Origin: Paraburkholderia sp. Ac-20340
Lineage (GTDB): Bacteria; Pseudomonadota; Gammaproteobacteria; Burkholderiales; Burkholderiaceae
Assembly (NCBI RefSeq): GCF_017104965.1
Contig: NZ_JAAGPR010000007.1
Coordinates: 186,001-250,000 of the forward strand
DNA length: 64,000 bases
Reading direction: 5' to 3'
Shown: positions 16,261-26,007 of the stretch, piece after piece
Layout: each line of letters starts with the position of its first letter
Position numbering within the stretch: the first letter of the stretch is position 1
The notes under the pieces: generated by a model
What the model was told of the DNA's origin: nothing
What the model saw: the letters and a program-made list of their open reading frames with translations, nothing else
Databases searched by the model: none
Made by a program: the position numbers and the translations under genes

Positions 16261-17706
16261 CTATGACGGCTGCGGCGCCGGTTTGGCGTCGGCGCTGGCG
16301 CTGGTCTTCGGCGTCCAGCCGTAACCCAGCGCCTTATACAGACTGACGATCTGCGCGAGCTGCTGATCCTGCAATTGCGACTGCTGGATCTGCGCGGCGA
16401 ACAGACTGCGCTCGGCGTCCAGCACTTCCAGATAGCTCGTGTAACCGCCCTCGTAGAGATCGCGCGACAGCGACGCGTATTGCGTGAGCGCCTCCACCTG
16501 GCGCGTGGTGGCATCGAGTTGATCGCGCGTGCGCGCCACGCCCACCAGCGCATTTTCGACATCGGCAAATGCCTGCTGGATCGTCTGCTGGTAGCTCAAC
16601 AGCGCTTCCTGATGCTGCGCCTCGGCCTGATGCACGGAACCGGCGATCGCCCCGCCCTCGAAGATCGGTTGCGTGATCGAACCCGCGAACGACCACACGC
16701 GCGCCGGCCCGGTCCAGAGACCCGACAGCGCCGTGCTGGCCGCGCCGAACAGACCCGTGATCGAGATATCCGGGAAATACTGCGCGCGCGCCGCGCCAAT
16801 CGAGGCGTTGGCCGCGATCAGCGTCTGCTCCGCTTCGAGAATGTCGGGCCGGCGCTCCAGCAAGGTCGACGGCAAGCCCGCCGGAATCGCCGGCGCTGTG
16901 AGTTGCGTGATGCTCTTGCCGCGCGGAATCGGCCCCGGATTCTGGCCGAGCAATAACGAAATTGCGTCTTCCTGCTGCGAGATCTGCTGCTGGATCGAAA
17001 ACACCGAAGCCTGCGCCGATTCGTATTCCGACTTCGCCTGACTCAATTGCAGCTTCGACACCACGCCGCCCGCGAAGCGCTGCTCGAACAGATCGAGCGA
17101 ACCTTCGCGGCTGTGCAACGTTTCCTGCGCGATCGTCAACTGGTTGTCGAGATCGCGCAGTTGCAGATAGCCGGTTGCCACATTGGAAATGATCGCGATA
17201 CGCGTCGCCTGCTGCGCCGACTGCGTGCCCAGATAATTGGCGCGCGCCGCTTCCGTCAAACGCCGCAAGCGCCCGAACAGATCGAGTTCCCAGGACGCGA
17301 CGCCTTCCAGCTGCACCTGATTGCCGACCATCGGCGGATAACCGGGCGCGGGCACGCCACGGCTGCGCGAGCCGCCGAAATTCGCGCTGACCTGCGGAAA
17401 CAGGCCCGCGCGCGTCACCACGTAGCGGCCGTAATACTCTTCGACGCGCGCCGCCGCGATGCCCAAATCCTTGTTCTGCGCCAGCGCCTTGTCGATCAGA
17501 TCGTCGAGTACCGGGTCGTTGAACTGATTCCACCAGTCGATCGATGCGGGATCGACGGCCTCGCCATTCGCCGAGGCGTAGCGGAACGTCGCCGGCGTTT
17601 CGACGGTCGGCCGATGATAGTCGGGCCCGACCGTGCAGGCCGCGAGCAGCAGCACGCTCGCGGCGATTGCGGTGGGACGCCATGCACGCTTGAGTGTCGG
17701 GTTCAT
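16261..17706 (-). CDS. RND efflux outer membrane lipoprotein (OprM/NodT family)
   Basis: A 481-residue outer membrane factor with a lipoprotein signal ending LLLAACTVG (lipid-accepting Cys24). Two outer-membrane-efflux repeats carry long coiled helices, and a WWNQFNDPVLDDLIDKAL motif near residue 58 is typical of the NodT family. It would form the trimeric TolC-like exit channel for the pump encoded just upstream. It is the last gene of the three-gene operon, 4 bp after the permease gene. Confidence 0.93.
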   Translation of the reverse strand: MNPTLKRAWRPTAIAASVLLLAACTVGPDYHRPTVETPATFRYASANGEAVDPASIDWWNQFNDPVLDDLIDKALAQNKDLGIAAARVEEYYGRYVVTRAGLFPQVSANFGGSRSRGVPAPGYPPMVGNQVQLEGVASWELDLFGRLRRLTEAARANYLGTQSAQQATRIAIISNVATGYLQLRDLDNQLTIAQETLHSREGSLDLFEQRFAGGVVSKLQLSQAKSEYESAQASVFSIQQQISQQEDAISLLLGQNPGPIPRGKSITQLTAPAIPAGLPSTLLERRPDILEAEQTLIAANASIGAARAQYFPDISITGLFGAASTALSGLWTGPARVWSFAGSITQPIFEGGAIAGSVHQAEAQHQEALLSYQQTIQQAFADVENALVGVARTRDQLDATTRQVEALTQYASLSRDLYEGGYTSYLEVLDAERSLFAAQIQQSQLQDQQLAQIVSLYKALGYGWTPKTSASADAKPAPQPS

Positions 17707-17710
17707 GGCT

Positions 17711-20700
17711 TCAACCCTCCTGCGCAGGCGGCAGTGCCGGCGGCGGCGATGGCGAAGGTGGCGAAGGTGGTGTATCGGCCGCCTTGGACTTCTTGCGCGA
17801 CGACAGCGTTTCGAGCCCCCAGAAGAACATCGGGATGAAGAACAGCGCGATCAGCGTGGCGCCAAGCATGCCGAAGATCACGCCCGTGCCCAGCGAGCGG
17901 CGGCTCGCCGCCGATGCGCCGCTGGCGATCGCAAGCGGCACGCAACCCAGGATGAACGCAAGCGACGTCATGATGATCGGGCGCAAACGCAGTTTCGCGG
18001 CGTGCAGCGCGGCCTCGTATGGCGACATGCCCTCTTTCTCGCGCATTTCCACCGCGAACTCGAAGATCAGAATGGCGTTCTTCGCCGCCAGCGCAATCAG
18101 CACCGTCAAGCCGATCTGGAAGTACACGTCGTCTTCCATGCCGCGTATGAAGATGCCCACCAGCGCGCCGAAGATCGCGAACGGCACCGCCATCAGCACG
18201 CCGATCGGCAGCGACCACTTCTCGTACTGCGCCGCGAGAATCAGGAACACCATCAGCAGGGCGAACGCGAACACCATCGCCGCCGTGGAACCGGCCTTCT
18301 TTTCTTCGTAGGCCTGACCGCTCCATTCGTAGCTATAGCCGTCGCCGAGCGTTTCCTTCGCGATTTCCTCCATCGCCGCGATGGCCTCGCCCGAGCTATG
18401 GCCAGGCGCTGCATCGCCGCTGATCTTCGCCGCCGGGAAGTTGTTGAAGCGATTGACGATGTCCGGGCCCGGCACGAAACGCACGGTCGCCACGGCCTTG
18501 ATCGGCACCATGCTGCCGGTGCGGTTACGCACATAGAGCTGCTGGATGTCGTCGGGGCGCGTGCGGTATTGCGGTTCGGCCTGCACGATCACCTGGAACA
18601 GACGGCTGCCCTTCGGGAACTGGCTCACGTAGGACGAACCGAACATCGTCTGCAGTGCCGTATAAACGTCCTGCACCGGCACGCCCATGGTTTCCGCTCG
18701 CTCGCGATCCACCTCCACCAGCAACTGCCGCGAATTCGTGTTGATGGTCGAATTCACGCTGCGCAAGGCCGGATTCTGGCGCGCCTTGGCGATCATCGCG
18801 CGCACCTTCTGCTCCAGTTCCTGATAGTTGCCGTCGCCCGTGCTTTGCAGCCAGAACTCGAAACCGCCCGTCGTGCCCAGACCCGGAATCGACGGCGGAT
18901 TGAGCGGCACCACCGCGCCTTCCTTGAAGGTCGAGAAATACTTCTGCGCATCGCGGATCAAATCCTCCGCGCTCCCGTTCGCGCCACGATCCTTGAAGCC
19001 CTTGAGCGTGATGAACAGCGTGCCCGCGTTGGACTTGTATTGCGAGTCGATCAGACTGAAGCCGATCGGCGCCGCCACCGAACTCACTGCCGGCTGCTTC
19101 GCGAACCAGTCTTCGGCCTTCTTCGAGAGATCGCCGGTACGGTCGAGACTGGCCGCATCGGGCATCACGACCGCGCCCAGCAGATAACCCTGATCTTCCA
19201 CCGGCAGGAACGACGAAGGAATCGTCTTGAAGAGCCCGCCCGTGGCCACGATCATCACGACGATCAGCGCCAGCGACAGCGTCACGCGGCGAATCGCGGT
19301 CTGCACCCAGCTGCCGTAGCCGTTCGTGAGCTTCTCGAACTTCTCGTTGAACCAGCGAAAAAAGCGGTTTTTCTTCTTTTGATGGTCGTCGGGCTTGAGC
19401 AGGATGGCGGCGAGCGCGGGCGACAGCGTCAGCGCGACAATACCCGAGAGCACCACCGACACCGCCAGCGTCACGGCGAACTGCTTGTACAACTGCCCCG
19501 TGATGCCGGAAAGAAACGCCACCGGAATAAACACCGCGAGCAGCACGAGCACGATCGCCACGACCGGCCCGCTCACTTCGTCCATCGCGCGTTTGGCCGC
19601 CTCTTTGGGTGGCAGCTTGAACTCGCTCATATTGCGCTCGACGTTTTCGATCACCACAATCGCATCGTCAACCACGATACCGATCGCCAGCACCATGCCG
19701 AACAGCGTCAGCATATTGATCGAAAAGCCGAATGCCTCCATGCCGATAAACGCGCCGATGATCGACACCGGCACCGCGAGAATCGGCACGAGTGTCGCGC
19801 GAAAGCTCTGCAGGAAGATGAAGACCACCAGAATCACGAGAATCACCGCGTCGCGCAATGTGTGCACGACTTCGCCGATCGACTCGCGCACGAACTCGGT
19901 CGTATCGAGCGCAACCTCGTATTTGAGGCCCGGCGGGAAGTTCTTCGACAGTTGCTCGAGCGTCTGCTTGACCTGCTTGGCCACCTGCAGCGCGTTTGCG
20001 CCCGGCTGCTGATAAACCGCGATCAGCGTGGCCGTCTTGCCGTTGTAGCGGCCGCGCAGCGAGTAGTCCTTCGCGCCCAGTTCGGTATGGCCGATGTCCT
20101 TGATACGCACGATGGCCGCATCGCCCGAGGCCGCGCGCAGAATGATGTCGTCGAATTGCGAGGGTTCGGTGAGCCGCCCTTTGGTCGCCACCGGGAAGGT
20201 CTGCTGCACGGGTCCATCGGTTGGCGCCTGACCTAATCGCCCCGCGGAGAACTGCTGGTTCTGCGCGCTGATGGCGTTCTGCACGTCGGAAACCGTGATG
20301 CCCAGCCGCGCCATGCGGTCGGGCTTGAGCCACACGCGCATCGCGTAGTCGGCGGAACCGAAGATGGTCGCCTGGTTCGCGCCCGGAATACGCTTGAGCG
20401 CGTCGAGCACATAGACGTTCGCGTAGTTGGCGACATAGGACTGGTCGTAGGCGTTATCGGGCGAATAGATGGCGATCACCATCATGAACGCCGACGAACG
20501 CTTCTGCACCGACACGCCCTGCGCCGTCACCGCATCGGGCAGCGTGGGCAGCGCGAGGTTCACGCGGTTCTGCACGTCCACCTGCGCGAGCGACGGGTCC
20601 GTGCCGATGTTGAAGTACACGGTGAGCGTCATGTTGCCCGTCGAGGAACTCGACGAGTTCATGTACATCATGTTGTCCGCGCCGTTGACCTGCTGCTCGA

Positions 20701-20899
20701 TCGGCGCGGCGACGTTCTGCGCGACGATGTCCGCACTCGCTCCCGGATAGGTCGCGCTCACGGTGATCTGCGGCGGCGAGATATCGGGGAACTGCGCGAT
20801 CGGCAGGTTCAGCATCGACACCATGCCGGCGACCACGAGAATGATCGACAGCACCGACGCGAAAATCGGCCGGTCGATAAAGAAGTGGGAGAACTTCAT
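17711..20899 (-). CDS. RND (HAE1) multidrug efflux permease
   Basis: A 1062-residue inner membrane proton-driven pump of the AcrB/MexF type. MKFSHFFIDRPIFASVLSII opens TM1, and the proton-relay Asp pair is in GIVVDDAIVVIENVE (about residue 405). The TM10 Lys is in ALAAKNAILIFEF, and the protein ends in a proline-rich tail (PPSPPSPSPPPALPP). It would export hydrophobic or amphipathic drugs from the membrane or periplasm. I cannot assign a MexB, MexF or other subgroup with certainty. It lies 3 bp after the adaptor gene, and no TetR-type regulator is adjacent. Confidence 0.95.
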   Translation of the reverse strand: MKFSHFFIDRPIFASVLSIILVVAGMVSMLNLPIAQFPDISPPQITVSATYPGASADIVAQNVAAPIEQQVNGADNMMYMNSSSSSTGNMTLTVYFNIGTDPSLAQVDVQNRVNLALPTLPDAVTAQGVSVQKRSSAFMMVIAIYSPDNAYDQSYVANYANVYVLDALKRIPGANQATIFGSADYAMRVWLKPDRMARLGITVSDVQNAISAQNQQFSAGRLGQAPTDGPVQQTFPVATKGRLTEPSQFDDIILRAASGDAAIVRIKDIGHTELGAKDYSLRGRYNGKTATLIAVYQQPGANALQVAKQVKQTLEQLSKNFPPGLKYEVALDTTEFVRESIGEVVHTLRDAVILVILVVFIFLQSFRATLVPILAVPVSIIGAFIGMEAFGFSINMLTLFGMVLAIGIVVDDAIVVIENVERNMSEFKLPPKEAAKRAMDEVSGPVVAIVLVLLAVFIPVAFLSGITGQLYKQFAVTLAVSVVLSGIVALTLSPALAAILLKPDDHQKKKNRFFRWFNEKFEKLTNGYGSWVQTAIRRVTLSLALIVVMIVATGGLFKTIPSSFLPVEDQGYLLGAVVMPDAASLDRTGDLSKKAEDWFAKQPAVSSVAAPIGFSLIDSQYKSNAGTLFITLKGFKDRGANGSAEDLIRDAQKYFSTFKEGAVVPLNPPSIPGLGTTGGFEFWLQSTGDGNYQELEQKVRAMIAKARQNPALRSVNSTINTNSRQLLVEVDRERAETMGVPVQDVYTALQTMFGSSYVSQFPKGSRLFQVIVQAEPQYRTRPDDIQQLYVRNRTGSMVPIKAVATVRFVPGPDIVNRFNNFPAAKISGDAAPGHSSGEAIAAMEEIAKETLGDGYSYEWSGQAYEEKKAGSTAAMVFAFALLMVFLILAAQYEKWSLPIGVLMAVPFAIFGALVGIFIRGMEDDVYFQIGLTVLIALAAKNAILIFEFAVEMREKEGMSPYEAALHAAKLRLRPIIMTSLAFILGCVPLAIASGASAASRRSLGTGVIFGMLGATLIALFFIPMFFWGLETLSSRKKSKAADTPPSPPSPSPPPALPPAQEG

Positions 20900-20902
20900 C
20901 GC

Positions 20903-22522
20903 TCAACCTCCCGCGGCTTGCGAGAGGGTCACGTCCACGCGGCGGGACTTGTCGGCCGGATCGGAGGCGACCACGCGCGCGGGCTTGCGCATGTCGATAC
21001 GCGCGTCCTGCACGCCCGCGACGATGAGCGCCGAGCGCACGGTGTCGGCGCGCGCGTGCGCGAGCTTTTCGTTCGCGGCCATCGAGCCGGTGGAATCGGT
21101 GTAGCCGGAAACCACCACGCGCGTGGCGGGCGACGCGACCAGACGCTGCGCAACCGCTGCGAGCGCCGATGCCGATTGCGCGTCGAGGCTCGCGCTGCCG
21201 CTCGTGAAATAGAGCGGCGTGCGGGCGGCGGGGTTATTGGCATCTGCGTTTGCGCTGGCGTTTGCATTTGCGCTGGCGTTTGCGCTGGCATTGGCGTTCG
21301 CGCCGCTAGCCGCAGCGGCATTGGCTGCGCCATTCGCGCTATTGGCGCCAGCCGCGCCGCCTGCTCCCGCGGCATTCGCCTGCGCCACCGGCGCCCGCAC
21401 CAGATGCGCCTTCACCGGCGCGCCCGGCATCAGGCGCAACGTGTTATCCACCACCACACGATCGCCCGCATGCAGGCCCGAACTGATCACCCAGTCGTTA
21501 CCGTTCCATTCGCCGGTTTCGACCGAACGCTGCTGCGCCTTGCCATCTTTATCGACGGTCCACACGAACGCGCCGCGCGGCCCCTGAATCACGGCATTCT
21601 GCGGCACGGCGATCGCATTCGCGCGATCCGCGCCGCGCAGCTTGATCCGCACGAACTGGCCCGGACGCAGCGCGCCGGTGGGATTCTGCACGGTCGCGCG
21701 AATCAGATACGTGCCGGTTTGTTCGCTTAACGAAGCATCGGCAAAGGCAATGCGGCCGGTGTACGGATAGGTACTGCCGTCCGCGAGCACGATATAGGCT
21801 TCGAGCTTGTCGATCTGCGGCAGCTTGAGCGTGCCGTTTTTCGTTTGCGTGCGCAGATTCAACATCTCGTTTTCGGAGAGCGAAAAGTTGATCCACATGG
21901 GATCGAGTTTCGCGACGTAGGTCAGCAGACTATTGGTGGTGTCGATATACGACCCGTCCTGCTTCTTCGCGAAGCTCGACAGCCCCGTGACCGGCGCGGT
22001 GATCGTCGTATAGCCCAGATTGAGCGTGGCGCTCGTGACATTGGCGCGCGCCTGTTCGAGCGCGGCCGCGGCCGCCTGTTGCTGGCCGATCGAATCGTCG
22101 AGGTCTTTCTGGCTCAACGCATTCTTCGCAACGAGCGGTTTGACGCGATTGAGATTAGCCTGCGCCGTATCGAGCCGCGCCTTCTGCTGCGCGTATTCCG
22201 CGCGCGCCGCATCGAGCGCAGCCTGGAACGGCTTGCGATCCATCTGGAACATCACGTCCCCTTGATGGACCATCGACCCTTCTTCATAGATGCGCTTTTC
22301 CAGAAAGCCGCTCACGCGTGCGCGAATCTCGACCTGCTGGGAGCTTTCCGTCTGCCCGACGTAATCGAAAACGACCGGCACGTCGCGCAGCGCGACGTCG
22401 ATCACATCCACATTGGCGGGCGGCGGCGCCGATGCTACCGGCGCTTTGTCGTGGCACGCAGCTGCCACGACGACCAGACCCAAGGACAAGCACAAACGTG
22501 CTACCCGATATCCGCGTGTCAT
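20903..22522 (-). CDS. RND periplasmic adaptor fused to a C-terminal OmpA domain
   Basis: A 539-residue lipoprotein (signal ending VVVAAACHDK, Cys23) with the usual adaptor order of barrel-sandwich, helical hairpin and beta-barrel to about residue 380. It continues with an Ala/Asn/Ser/Gly-rich linker (about 380-434) and an OmpA-like domain (about 435-539). The OmpA part has TPLYFTSGSASLD, VVVSGYTDSTGS and the NEKLAHARADTVRSAL helix, the normal peptidoglycan-binding arrangement. Ordinary AcrA/MexE adaptors stop near 380-400 residues. The extension could anchor the pump to the cell wall. Confidence 0.9.
   Translation of the reverse strand: MTRGYRVARLCLSLGLVVVAAACHDKAPVASAPPPANVDVIDVALRDVPVVFDYVGQTESSQQVEIRARVSGFLEKRIYEEGSMVHQGDVMFQMDRKPFQAALDAARAEYAQQKARLDTAQANLNRVKPLVAKNALSQKDLDDSIGQQQAAAAALEQARANVTSATLNLGYTTITAPVTGLSSFAKKQDGSYIDTTNSLLTYVAKLDPMWINFSLSENEMLNLRTQTKNGTLKLPQIDKLEAYIVLADGSTYPYTGRIAFADASLSEQTGTYLIRATVQNPTGALRPGQFVRIKLRGADRANAIAVPQNAVIQGPRGAFVWTVDKDGKAQQRSVETGEWNGNDWVISSGLHAGDRVVVDNTLRLMPGAPVKAHLVRAPVAQANAAGAGGAAGANSANGAANAAAASGANANASANASANANASANADANNPAARTPLYFTSGSASLDAQSASALAAVAQRLVASPATRVVVSGYTDSTGSMAANEKLAHARADTVRSALIVAGVQDARIDMRKPARVVASDPADKSRRVDVTLSQAAGG
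21235..21350. repeat. Degenerate Ala/Asn/Ser-coding repeat in the adaptor linker
   Basis: Imperfect hexamer to dodecamer units of the type GCGTTTGC or GCGCTGGC encode alternating Ala-Asn and Ala-Ser between the adaptor and OmpA domains. The tract is likely to vary in length between strains. Confidence 0.7.
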
Positions 22523-22786
22523 GCTTTTCTCCGTTGTCGACGATCTACGCTGGACCGACGAACCTGGGCGAATCCCCGCATACGGGATGTGCTGCGCCGC
22601 CTCAAGCTCGGAGAGGATCTTACTGCGTTTCCTCAGAGTGCACGATCACGTGTGCCATTCAAAGCACACCTTATTTATTGTCAATCAATTTCAAAGCCAT
22701 GCAATGAAACAAATACGCAATATGTTTCGCGGTTTGAAATGAATTTAATTATGGATTGCAAACGTTTATACGTGTCTTTAACGCAT

Positions 22787-23128
22787 TCATTCGATATGGC
22801 GAACGATGCCGAACTCCGCGCCGGGTAATGAGCGAATCAGTAACGCCATGGCATCGGGCACGCGGCCGCGCTCGAGTTCGACATGCAGGCAGGCCAGTTC
22901 GAGGCGTCGATCGATATCGATGCTGTGAACGCCCATGGCATCGCCGAGCAGGCCATGCAGCAGACATCGCGCGAGTTGTGCATTGGCAGGCGCCACGCGC
23001 ACCGTCATCTGCACGGTGAGATGACGTGCGGGTCGATGCGGCTTGGCACAACGGTGCGTGGAAGCAGAAAGGTGCGTGAGCAGCGATGCCATATGAGCCA
23101 GGCGCATGCCGCCGGTTGCGGCGCGCAA
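22787..23128 (-). CDS. Small protein with ACT-like fold pattern
   Basis: A frame of up to 113 residues. Its last 75 residues read as strand-helix-strand-strand-helix-strand (QMTVRVAPANAQLARCLLHG to FGIVRHIE). This pattern resembles the C-terminal ACT-like domain of MgtC/SapB proteins, but no membrane part is present. The N-terminal 35 residues (MRAATGGMRLAHMAS...) may be untranslated, with a later start. The gene is not obviously in an operon. I am only moderately sure that it is real. Confidence 0.45.
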   Translation of the reverse strand: MRAATGGMRLAHMASLLTHLSASTHRCAKPHRPARHLTVQMTVRVAPANAQLARCLLHGLLGDAMGVHSIDIDRRLELACLHVELERGRVPDAMALLIRSLPGAEFGIVRHIE

Positions 23129-23237
23129 TGTTGTTTAACATGGCTCGATTCTAGAAAGCGTCGTGCTAAAACCGCATAAAGAAATAAGCGGCGCGCGCCA
23201 ATATTGCATAGCGCGCGCCGTATTTGAAGCGAATGCT

Positions 23238-24572
23238 TCAGTCGAGCGGCCGTCCTGCCGGTTCGCGAATCATCGGCAAGGCAATCAGCGAAACCGCGCC
23301 GCAGCCGATCAGATACCACGCCGGCGCGAGCGGATTGTCGAACAGTTGAATCAGCCACGTGGCGAAAAACTGCGCGAAGCCGCCGAAGATCGATACTCCC
23401 ACGCAATAGACAATCGACATGCCGGTGACACGAATCGATTGCGGAAAGAGTTCGGGCAGCATCACGATATTCGGCACGGCCGTAAAGGCCACGATCACGC
23501 CCAGCACCGCCACGACGCCCAGCACGGCCGGCACGGTGGGCACCGAATGAATCAGCATGAAGGCCGGATAAATCACCGCGATCAGCAGTACGCGCGACAC
23601 GCCGAGCACGCGCTTGCGCCCGTACCGGTCGGACAGGATGCCCGCAAACGGCGAACACGCCGCCGTCACCAGCGCGGCCACGAGCGCCGCGCTCATGCCC
23701 ACCGACATCGGCAAGCCGAGGATCTTGATCGCGTACGTGGACATGTAGAACAGCACGATATAGTTCGCAGCCGTTCCGCCGATCGTGGTGAGCACCCCCG
23801 CCACCAGCGCGGTACGGTGATTCGCAAAGATTTCGCGCAGCGGGCGCGCGGCGACGGCGACCGGCGTATTGGCGTCGACGGGTTCGGCGTGTTCGAGGGT
23901 TTCGTCCAGATGGCGGCGGATATACACGCCCACCGGCACCACCAGCATGCCGATCACGAACGGCACGCGCCAGCCCCAGCTATGCAGCGCGGCGGGCGAC
24001 AGCGCGGTCGTGAGCGCCACGCCGAGCAGCGCGCCGCACACCGTATTGAGCGCCTGGCTCACGAACTGCCAGCTACCGTAGAAACCGCGCGAGCGGTCGT
24101 CGGCGTATTCGAGCAGCATGGCGGTCGAGGCGCCCACTTCCCCGCCCACCGCGAAGCCCTGCACCAGCCGCGCCAGCACGATCAGCGCGGGCGCCGCGAG
24201 GCCAATCTGCGCGTAGGTGGGCGCGAAGGCGATCAGCGCCGAGCCCAGCGCCATCAGCCAGAGCGTGAGCGTCATGGCGGCCTTGCGGCCCGCGCGATCG
24301 GCGAATGCGCCGATCATCACGCCGCCGAGCGGCCGCACGATAAAGCCCACACCGAAGCTGCCCACCGCGAGCAGCAACTGGTTCAGCGCGCCATGCACCG
24401 GGAAAAACAGCGTGCCGATGGTGGTCGCGAAGAAGCTGTAGACCGTGAAGTCGAAAAACTCCAGGCCGTTGCCCAGCGTGATCGCGGCGATGGCCTTCGC
24501 GCGCGAGGCACGCGTAGCGCGTGTCGGGCCGTGCGCGGCGTCCGGGTCGGTGTGCAGGGTGGTGGCAGTCAT
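23238..24572 (-). CDS. MFS transporter, metabolite:H+ symporter (MHS) family
   Basis: A 444-residue, 12-span transporter with MHS signatures NGLEFFDFTVYSFFA at TM1, GGVMIGAFADRAGRKAAM in loop 2-3 and RLVQGFAVGGEVGAST in TM4. MHS proteins import organic acids and related metabolites such as citrate, dicarboxylates or aromatic acids. It lies 140 bp downstream of the M20 hydrolase gene on the same strand, so it may import that enzyme's N-acyl substrate or a related acid. Confidence 0.88.
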   Translation of the reverse strand: MTATTLHTDPDAAHGPTRATRASRAKAIAAITLGNGLEFFDFTVYSFFATTIGTLFFPVHGALNQLLLAVGSFGVGFIVRPLGGVMIGAFADRAGRKAAMTLTLWLMALGSALIAFAPTYAQIGLAAPALIVLARLVQGFAVGGEVGASTAMLLEYADDRSRGFYGSWQFVSQALNTVCGALLGVALTTALSPAALHSWGWRVPFVIGMLVVPVGVYIRRHLDETLEHAEPVDANTPVAVAARPLREIFANHRTALVAGVLTTIGGTAANYIVLFYMSTYAIKILGLPMSVGMSAALVAALVTAACSPFAGILSDRYGRKRVLGVSRVLLIAVIYPAFMLIHSVPTVPAVLGVVAVLGVIVAFTAVPNIVMLPELFPQSIRVTGMSIVYCVGVSIFGGFAQFFATWLIQLFDNPLAPAWYLIGCGAVSLIALPMIREPAGRPLD

Positions 24573-24640
24573 CGTGGGTCTCCTGTCAGCCCGGGCGGGT
24601 GCGATGCCCTTGCCCGGGTCTCATGCCGTGTTCATGGCGT

Positions 24641-24717
24641 TGCGCTTCAGGTGCGCTTCAGGTGCGCTTCAGGTGCGTTTCAAGTGCGCTCCATTTGCGC
24701 TCCGGTTCTGCCTCAGG
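24641..24717. repeat. 11-bp tandem repeat, about 7 units
   Basis: The unit TGCGCTTCAGG occurs three times exactly (24641-24673). Four degenerate copies follow (TGCGTTTCAAG, TGCGCTCCATT, TGCGCTCCGGT, TCTGCCTCAGG). It fills the spacer between the hydrolase stop and the MFS gene and has a period close to one helical turn. Confidence 0.85.
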
Positions 24718-25888
24718 CCTGCAGGAAGCGTTCGGCGAGTTGCACCCAGTACGCGGCGCCGGTGGCAAGGCAGTCGTCGTTGAAATCGTAGCCGGGGTTG
24801 TGGACCATGCAGCCGCCCTCTCCATCGCCATTGCCGATGATCAAATAACTGCCCGCGCACTTTTCGAGCAGGAACGAGAAGTCTTCGCTGCCCGTGAGCG
24901 GCGCGAGTTCGTCGAGCAGCCCGTCTTCGCCGAGCCAGTCGCGCGCGACGTCCTGCGCGAAGGCGGTCATTTCCGCATCGTTGACCAGCACCGGATAACG
25001 CCGCTGATAATCGATGCGCGCCGTCGCGCCATAGGCGCTTGCCTGCGCGTGCACCAACGCGGTAATGCGCGCTTCGAGCAGGTCGCGCACTTCGGGGCGC
25101 AGCGCGCGCACCGAAAGCTTCATCTGCGCGGTTTGCGGAATCACGTTGGGCGCCTCGCCCGCGTGGATCGCGCCGACCGTCACGATCGCCATATCGAGCG
25201 GCGGCACGTTGCGCGACACGATGGTCTGCAACGCGAGCACGATGTTCGCGGCCACCACCACGGGATCGGTCGCCTTGTGCGGCATCGCGCCGTGACCGCC
25301 GCGCCCGTCGATATCGATGATGACCGTATCCGACGACGCCATGAACGGCCCCGACCGGAAGCCGAGCTTGCCGGTGGGAAAGCCCGGCATGTTGTGCATG
25401 GCAAACACGGCGTCGCAGGGGAATTGCTCGAACAGCCCTTCGTCGAGCATACGCTTGGCGCCGCCGAGCCCCTCCTCGGCCGGCTGGAAAATCAGGTGCA
25501 GTGTGCCGTCGAAGGCGCGCGATTGCGCCAGATGTTTGGCAGCCGCCAGCAGCATGGCCGTGTGGCCGTCGTGGCCGCACGCGTGCATCTTGCCGGGGAT
25601 CTGGCTCGCGTAATCGAGGCCGGTGGCTTCGTGAATCGGCAAGGCGTCCATATCGGCGCGCAGGCCCAGACGGCGCGTCCCGTTCCCCACCTTCAGCGTG
25701 CCGACGACGCCCGTGCCGCCCAGCCCGCGATGCACCTCGTAGCCCCAGGCGGCGAGCTTTTCAGCGACCAGATCGCTGGTCACGAATTCTTCGAAGCCGA
25801 GTTCCGGGTGCGCGTGGATCGCGTGGCGCAGCGCGATCATTTCCTCTTCGATCGCCGCAATTGCGGGGGGAATCGCCATCGTGTTCAT
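24713..25888 (-). CDS. M20-family amidohydrolase (hippurate hydrolase-like)
   Basis: A 391-residue metallopeptidase-fold amidohydrolase of the HipO/AbgB/IAA-amino acid hydrolase group. Metal-site segments are LGLRADMDALPIHE, GKMHACGHDGHTAML (C104, H106) and FQPAEEGLGGAKRM, with the dimerisation-domain GGHGAMPH further on. It would release an amino acid from an N-acyl conjugate. HipO is the commonest annotation, but the acyl group cannot be set from sequence. The LysR gene at 26008 is divergent and probably regulates it. Confidence 0.9.
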   Translation of the reverse strand: MNTMAIPPAIAAIEEEMIALRHAIHAHPELGFEEFVTSDLVAEKLAAWGYEVHRGLGGTGVVGTLKVGNGTRRLGLRADMDALPIHEATGLDYASQIPGKMHACGHDGHTAMLLAAAKHLAQSRAFDGTLHLIFQPAEEGLGGAKRMLDEGLFEQFPCDAVFAMHNMPGFPTGKLGFRSGPFMASSDTVIIDIDGRGGHGAMPHKATDPVVVAANIVLALQTIVSRNVPPLDMAIVTVGAIHAGEAPNVIPQTAQMKLSVRALRPEVRDLLEARITALVHAQASAYGATARIDYQRRYPVLVNDAEMTAFAQDVARDWLGEDGLLDELAPLTGSEDFSFLLEKCAGSYLIIGNGDGEGGCMVHNPGYDFNDDCLATGAAYWVQLAERFLQA

Positions 25889-26007
25889 CCGTCGTCTCCT
25901 GAAGCAAGGTGATTACTCGATGCCTCAGGATAATGACGCCGATTTGTCGCCGACAGCCCTAAAATGGTTAGCCCGCCAACCGCAGGTTTTCACCCGGGTT
26001 TTCCCTC

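Noticed and set aside
17633..20236. 867-codon plus-strand frame opposite the RND permease
   Set aside because: His/Arg-rich antisense shadow of a strongly recognised gene; high GC leaves antisense frames open.
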